A stretch of 18,540 nucleotides of DNA from positions 16,913 through 35,452 of the forward strand of contig DOCI01000317.1 in assembly GCA_003503535.1 (NCBI GenBank), written 5' to 3'. The stretch is from Planctomycetaceae bacterium. GTDB lineage: Bacteria; Planctomycetota; Planctomycetia; Planctomycetales; Planctomycetaceae. A program made the translations under genes and the position numbers. The notes below the pieces were generated by a model. It was not told the DNA's origin, made no database searches, and worked only from the letters and a program-made list of their open reading frames with translations. Shown in pieces: positions 15,602 to 18,540 of the stretch; position 1 is the first letter of the stretch, and every line of letters begins with the position of its first letter.

Positions 15602-17311
15602 ATGCAGGCCTATCGTCGGAGACTGAAACAATATTTGAAACCACTTTGCGGATTTGGTTTAGCACTTTCTGGGATTTTAGGCAGCAACACTGTTGCGATG
15701 GCTCAGCTCAATCAAATTGGCTCATTGACCGTCGATAATGTCGAACTCGACTTTGACCTGCTTACGCCTGGTCCGACGTCATTAATGACAATCAACGATA
15801 CCTTCTTCATGTCTCAGGGGGCTACAGGTTTAGAGGGTCTTTCTTTCCTGACGCGAACAGGTACAGGAAACTACAACTTCCAAACAGGTGCTGGAGCGGC
15901 AATCGCTGCACTCGATGGCTCAGGGCAACTCGGAATTATTCCACTGAATGGAGATTTTAACGAGTCGAACAGTGCACAACTCTTGCTTCCAGGGGAATCG
16001 ACCCAATTCGGATTTTTTGTGGGAGACTGGTCTGGTCCGTTCAATATCACAGTGAGAAATAATGGTGTTGATGTTGATACATTTCAGATTGACTCAGCTG
16101 GGAACCCAGGTCCGTTTTTTGTGGAACTTCAAAACGGTGTTTTCGATGAAGTGATTTTAACTGCATTTCCCGATAATCCAGCAGCTAACTGGGTTCTACC
16201 AGGATTCTTTATTCAGTCGTTTGCCATGAATTCGGATAGTGCTGCACAGCTTCCTTCCAGTTTGGCACAGGTTGGCGTTCAGAATGGAACCGTAATTTTT
16301 AATCAACTGGCGACTCGTCTACATGGCATCGCTGGCTCCTATGGGCTTGGCGACGACTTTGGCTATTCTGCTACGATGCCAAATTTTGAATCAGGCTTCC
16401 AACTCGCAAGCGACTCTGCAGACGATCTTTCGAATCCGCTGGTTGTTCGCGGGCAATGTGGATCGGGATGCTGCAGTGACTGGTGTGCCTATAACAGCGA
16501 ATGGGATGGATGGGCGAGTGGTTACGGAATCGGCGGTGAAGTTTCCAGCACTGGCGGAGCAGCTGGGTTAGAATACCGCACCGGAGGTGCACAGGTCGGC
16601 TTGTTCAAACGAGCAGACGCCGACACTTTGATGGGATTCTTCGGCGGCACCAGTTTCCAACAGGCCGATTTCACCGACAACTCACGAGCCGATGTCGATA
16701 GCGGAACGATTGGTGGCTTTATCTACAACCAAGACTGTAGTGGCAGTACCTGGATGGTTGCTGCGAATTTTTATCACGACAGCTATCGGACTTCACGACC
16801 TGTTGGTGCTGGAACTGCTCATGGAAGTTTTGACGGAATTCAGCAGGGAATTTATGCCGAACGTGGACAGATTCTCAATTACTGTGGATATCAGGTTCTT
16901 CCCAAAGTGGCCCTGCAACAGATCTGGTTGCATCAGGATGCCTATACGGAAACAGGAACCGGGGGAGCCGCCAGTGTTGCTGGCAATGATACGAACTCCC
17001 TGCGAGCTATCGCTGGGCTTGACGTCTCTACGGACCCGATTTGCTTTGCAGGCGGCGATGTGAAACTCAACGCAAGTGGACAGTATATGTACGAGACACT
17101 TGACGATAGTACATCGGCGACGGCTTCCGTCGGTGCAGCTCCGGCATTTACTGCTCGGGGTGTTAGTTTCGGACGTTCCTGGGGAGTGTTCGGAACTGGA
17201 TTCAGCTACGATCGATTTGATCGTGTTTCTCTCTACGGTAACTATGATCTGTATATTGGAGAAAACAGCACCTTCCACACCGCAGATGGTGGTGTGGCTG
17301 TGAATTGGTAA
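15602..17311 (+). CDS. Secreted autotransporter-type outer-membrane beta-barrel protein
   Basis: About 569 aa from ATG 15602, chosen because CAGGGA lies about 9 nt upstream and the product opens with a good Sec signal peptide (basic MQAYRRRLKQYLK, hydrophobic core, cleavage near AMA-QLNQ at residue 34). An extended frame to 15527 is possible. Residues 35-230 form a compact beta-rich segment (QFGFFVGDWSGPFNITVRNN, DTFQIDSAGNPGPFFVEL) with no match I recognise. A helical linker follows (LAQVGVQNGTVIFNQLATRL), then a Cys cluster (CGSGCCSDWC, about 285-294). Residues 300-569 alternate in amphipathic strands (DGWASGYGIGGE, AQVGLFKRADADTLMGFFGG, FSYDRFDRVSLYGNYDLYIG) and end in VAVNW, an aromatic C-terminus as needed for barrel insertion. 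This resembles the autotransporter beta-domain. The passenger's function is unknown. It is monocistronic: repeats upstream and a terminator downstream. Confidence 0.75.
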   Translation: MQAYRRRLKQYLKPLCGFGLALSGILGSNTVAMAQLNQIGSLTVDNVELDFDLLTPGPTSLMTINDTFFMSQGATGLEGLSFLTRTGTGNYNFQTGAGAAIAALDGSGQLGIIPLNGDFNESNSAQLLLPGESTQFGFFVGDWSGPFNITVRNNGVDVDTFQIDSAGNPGPFFVELQNGVFDEVILTAFPDNPAANWVLPGFFIQSFAMNSDSAAQLPSSLAQVGVQNGTVIFNQLATRLHGIAGSYGLGDDFGYSATMPNFESGFQLASDSADDLSNPLVVRGQCGSGCCSDWCAYNSEWDGWASGYGIGGEVSSTGGAAGLEYRTGGAQVGLFKRADADTLMGFFGGTSFQQADFTDNSRADVDSGTIGGFIYNQDCSGSTWMVAANFYHDSYRTSRPVGAGTAHGSFDGIQQGIYAERGQILNYCGYQVLPKVALQQIWLHQDAYTETGTGGAASVAGNDTNSLRAIAGLDVSTDPICFAGGDVKLNASGQYMYETLDDSTSATASVGAAPAFTARGVSFGRSWGVFGTGFSYDRFDRVSLYGNYDLYIGENSTFHTADGGVAVNW

Positions 17312-17779
17312 GCCGAGACCACCTGTTTGTCAATCACTCAAGTTTGTAAAACGAATTTGAATGACGGCCACTGGATTTCATAATGAATGACGCCCCGGTT
17401 ATCACGAACTGGGGCGTCATTTCTCATTGGAACTACCGGGGTGACGAAGTCACATTAGGTTTTTGATTTGATCGAGGAAACAACAAACAGAGTCAATTTG
17501 AATATTCGTCGATAACATTCCGTCAAGCATGCATCCCCCCGGGTGGCCCCGAAAAATTCTATCGGGGCGGCGCAGCCGTTAGATCCTTATTGAAAAACTC
17601 CCAATTTAGCTGAAAGCCTCTTATGGACTTCGTCCACACTGATAGTTCCACATGTGACCGAGTATGGTCATTGAGAACACTGGAGTGGCTTGCTTCACAG
17701 TAAGATTAAATTTGACAGTCACGGCTGTTCACGTCATGATCATTACTCAAATGCTCAGCCACACTCAAGAAGGAACACA
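17312..17779. other. Intergenic region with several hairpins
   Basis: About 470 nt without a supported gene. After a terminator hairpin (17386-17421) come several small palindromes: GTGAC-GAA-GTCAC (17441-17453), GCCCCGA/TCGGGGC (17546-17552 with 17562-17568), CGGC-GCA-GCCG (17568-17578) and TGGAC-TTC-GTCCA (17624-17636). These look like palindromic repeat remnants. The promoter of the downstream secreted protein should lie in the last 150 nt, but no clear box was seen. Confidence 0.55.
17386..17426 (+). terminator. Terminator hairpin after the barrel gene
   Basis: A 15-bp stem, AATGACGCCCCGGTT (17386-17400) with AACTGGGGCGTCATT (17407-17421), has one G-T wobble and a 6-nt loop. The following bases TTTCTC make only a weak T-tract, but the GC-rich stem, 75 nt after the stop codon, fits an intrinsic terminator. 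Confidence 0.7.
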
Positions 17780-18484
17780 ATGCACTGCCTCTCATCATGT
17801 TTCATGACCTGCCTCATCCTGTTCAATGCGGCCTCAATTTCATTTGCGGAAGAAAAAGCGAAACAGGAATCAGTTAAGCCGAATGAGGTGATCGAGCCGC
17901 AGAAATCTCAATCCCGATTCGTGGTCACTCTCCGGGGAAATACAACAGCAACGATCAAACGCATTGTTCCCGCGCCTACCAATTCCCCACCCACAGCTTT
18001 TGATCCCGTTACAAAATCCGTGGAAGATCGAACGGTCTCCGAGCAGAAAACGATGGTTTACCAACTCGACATTCTGTGCGATTCCGCAAATATTCAAACA
18101 GATGACGAATCTGGGGAGAGGAATTATCAAGTGGGTTGCCAGGGGCACCTGTCGATCTCTCTCAAAAGCCAGCAGAAAGGAAACTCTCTCTATGATGTCA
18201 TGCAAATAGCCGCGGAGTCGTTTCAATACTCCGAGGGAAAAGTCACGCTGGGAAATCCGACAATTGCCATGAACAACGGAACTTTTCAAATGAAATCTTC
18301 TGAAATCACCTTTCCCCTCAATGTGGAATCCATCAGCGTCGTTCCGGAATCCGCACAAAATCTTATGCCGGAACCCGATCCGCTCTCTATGGAAAACAAC
18401 ATCAACTCAGCAGTGGAAGATGATACCCCATTTGAACCTAACAAAACGAAAAAACAGGACACACCAGGATTTCCTTCTTTTTGA
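17780..18484 (+). CDS. Small secreted protein of unknown function
   Basis: About 234 aa from ATG 17780, which has AGGA 5 nt upstream; the frame is open to 17690 but the extension is Cys/His-rich and precedes the signal peptide, so it is unlikely. The N-terminus (MHCLSSCFMTCLILFNAASI, then SFA-EEK) is a Sec signal. The mature part is beta-rich: FVVTLRGNTTATIKRIVPAP, YQLDILCDSANIQTDDESG, QVGCQGHLSISLKS, MQIAAESFQYSEGKVTLGNP and GTFQMKSSEITFPLNVESIS. This pattern of repeated short strands with an 'ad/ys...G.v.l' rhythm faintly recalls LptA/OstA jelly-roll proteins. The last 50 residues are acidic, Pro/Asn-rich and likely disordered. I do not recognise a named family. Confidence 0.65.
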   Translation: MHCLSSCFMTCLILFNAASISFAEEKAKQESVKPNEVIEPQKSQSRFVVTLRGNTTATIKRIVPAPTNSPPTAFDPVTKSVEDRTVSEQKTMVYQLDILCDSANIQTDDESGERNYQVGCQGHLSISLKSQQKGNSLYDVMQIAAESFQYSEGKVTLGNPTIAMNNGTFQMKSSEITFPLNVESISVVPESAQNLMPEPDPLSMENNINSAVEDDTPFEPNKTKKQDTPGFPSF

Positions 18485-18518
18485 TTTCCCGGAATAGGGC
18501 TCTGTCTAGCCGGGTGTC

Positions 18519-18540
18519 ATGCTCACGCTTGCGTGAGCAT
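18519..18540. repeat. Perfect palindrome at the window edge
   Basis: ATGCTCACGC (18519-18528) and GCGTGAGCAT (18531-18540) form a perfect 10-bp stem around TT, about 35 nt after the preceding stop codon. It could be a terminator-like hairpin or one arm of another palindromic repeat, cut by the window end. The T-run that would mark a terminator would lie outside the window. Confidence 0.5.

Noticed and set aside
16793..17278. 161-aa minus-strand ORF opposite the barrel gene
   Set aside because: It is fully antisense to the beta-barrel coding region, with no start context or recognisable domain.

Overview
The window reads as a chromosomal segment of a planctomycete, probably a moderate-GC marine or freshwater member of the Planctomycetaceae (Gimesia/Rubinisphaera-like; the genus is a guess). 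This rests on a DUF1080 (3-keto-disaccharide hydrolase) lipid-free secreted protein, a Tat-type DUF1501 protein, a planctomycete-style Wza-like lipoprotein, and many short palindromic intergenic repeats. No rRNA, tRNA, CRISPR array, transposase or prophage gene was seen, and there is no sign of a recently acquired island.

Layout. 1-476: non-coding leader. 477-3377: a polysaccharide-export lipoprotein with a large Gln/Pro-rich insert, then a DUF1080 protein, closed by a clear intrinsic terminator. 3574-6429: a two-domain GNAT acyltransferase and a bacterial GH3-family acyl-adenylating enzyme, probably one transcription unit. 6584-7204: RdgB/HAM1 nucleotide-pool sanitising enzyme, starting at TTG. 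7328-11444 (minus strand): sucrose-phosphate synthase with a fused HAD domain, overlapping a downstream amylosucrase by 29 nt. 11692-12501: a divergent stand-alone sucrose-phosphate phosphatase. 12628-14975: a DUF1501 protein translationally coupled to dihydropteroate synthase (folP). 15602-17311: a secreted autotransporter-like beta-barrel protein followed by a terminator. 17780-18484: a small secreted protein of unknown function, possibly LptA/OstA-like.

How the genes fit together. The central block is a sucrose module. Sucrose-phosphate synthase makes sucrose-6-phosphate from UDP-glucose and fructose-6-phosphate, the stand-alone phosphatase releases sucrose, and amylosucrase turns sucrose into alpha-1,4-glucan plus fructose. 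This links compatible-solute sucrose to glycogen. The HAD domain fused to the synthase has lost the motif III lysine, while the stand-alone phosphatase keeps the full catalytic set, so the separate gene is probably the working phosphatase. The flanking genes (export lipoprotein, DUF1080, barrel protein, DUF1501) fit cell-surface and carbohydrate biology but do not form one obvious pathway.

The least explained structure is in the intergenic DNA. Three places hold pairs of small hairpins in inverted orientation (6466-6555, 7205-7314, 14997-15138) with different sequences but the same architecture. A fourth holds two 91-nt direct repeats (15154-15244, 15261-15351). In four inverted arms and both direct copies the hairpin is preceded at its 5' foot by GTAG, as in enterobacterial REP sequences. 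In two element families the copies differ by compensatory base-pair changes, pointing to selection or templating on the folded hairpin. I interpret them as REP/REPIN-like elements; no RAYT transposase is in the window.
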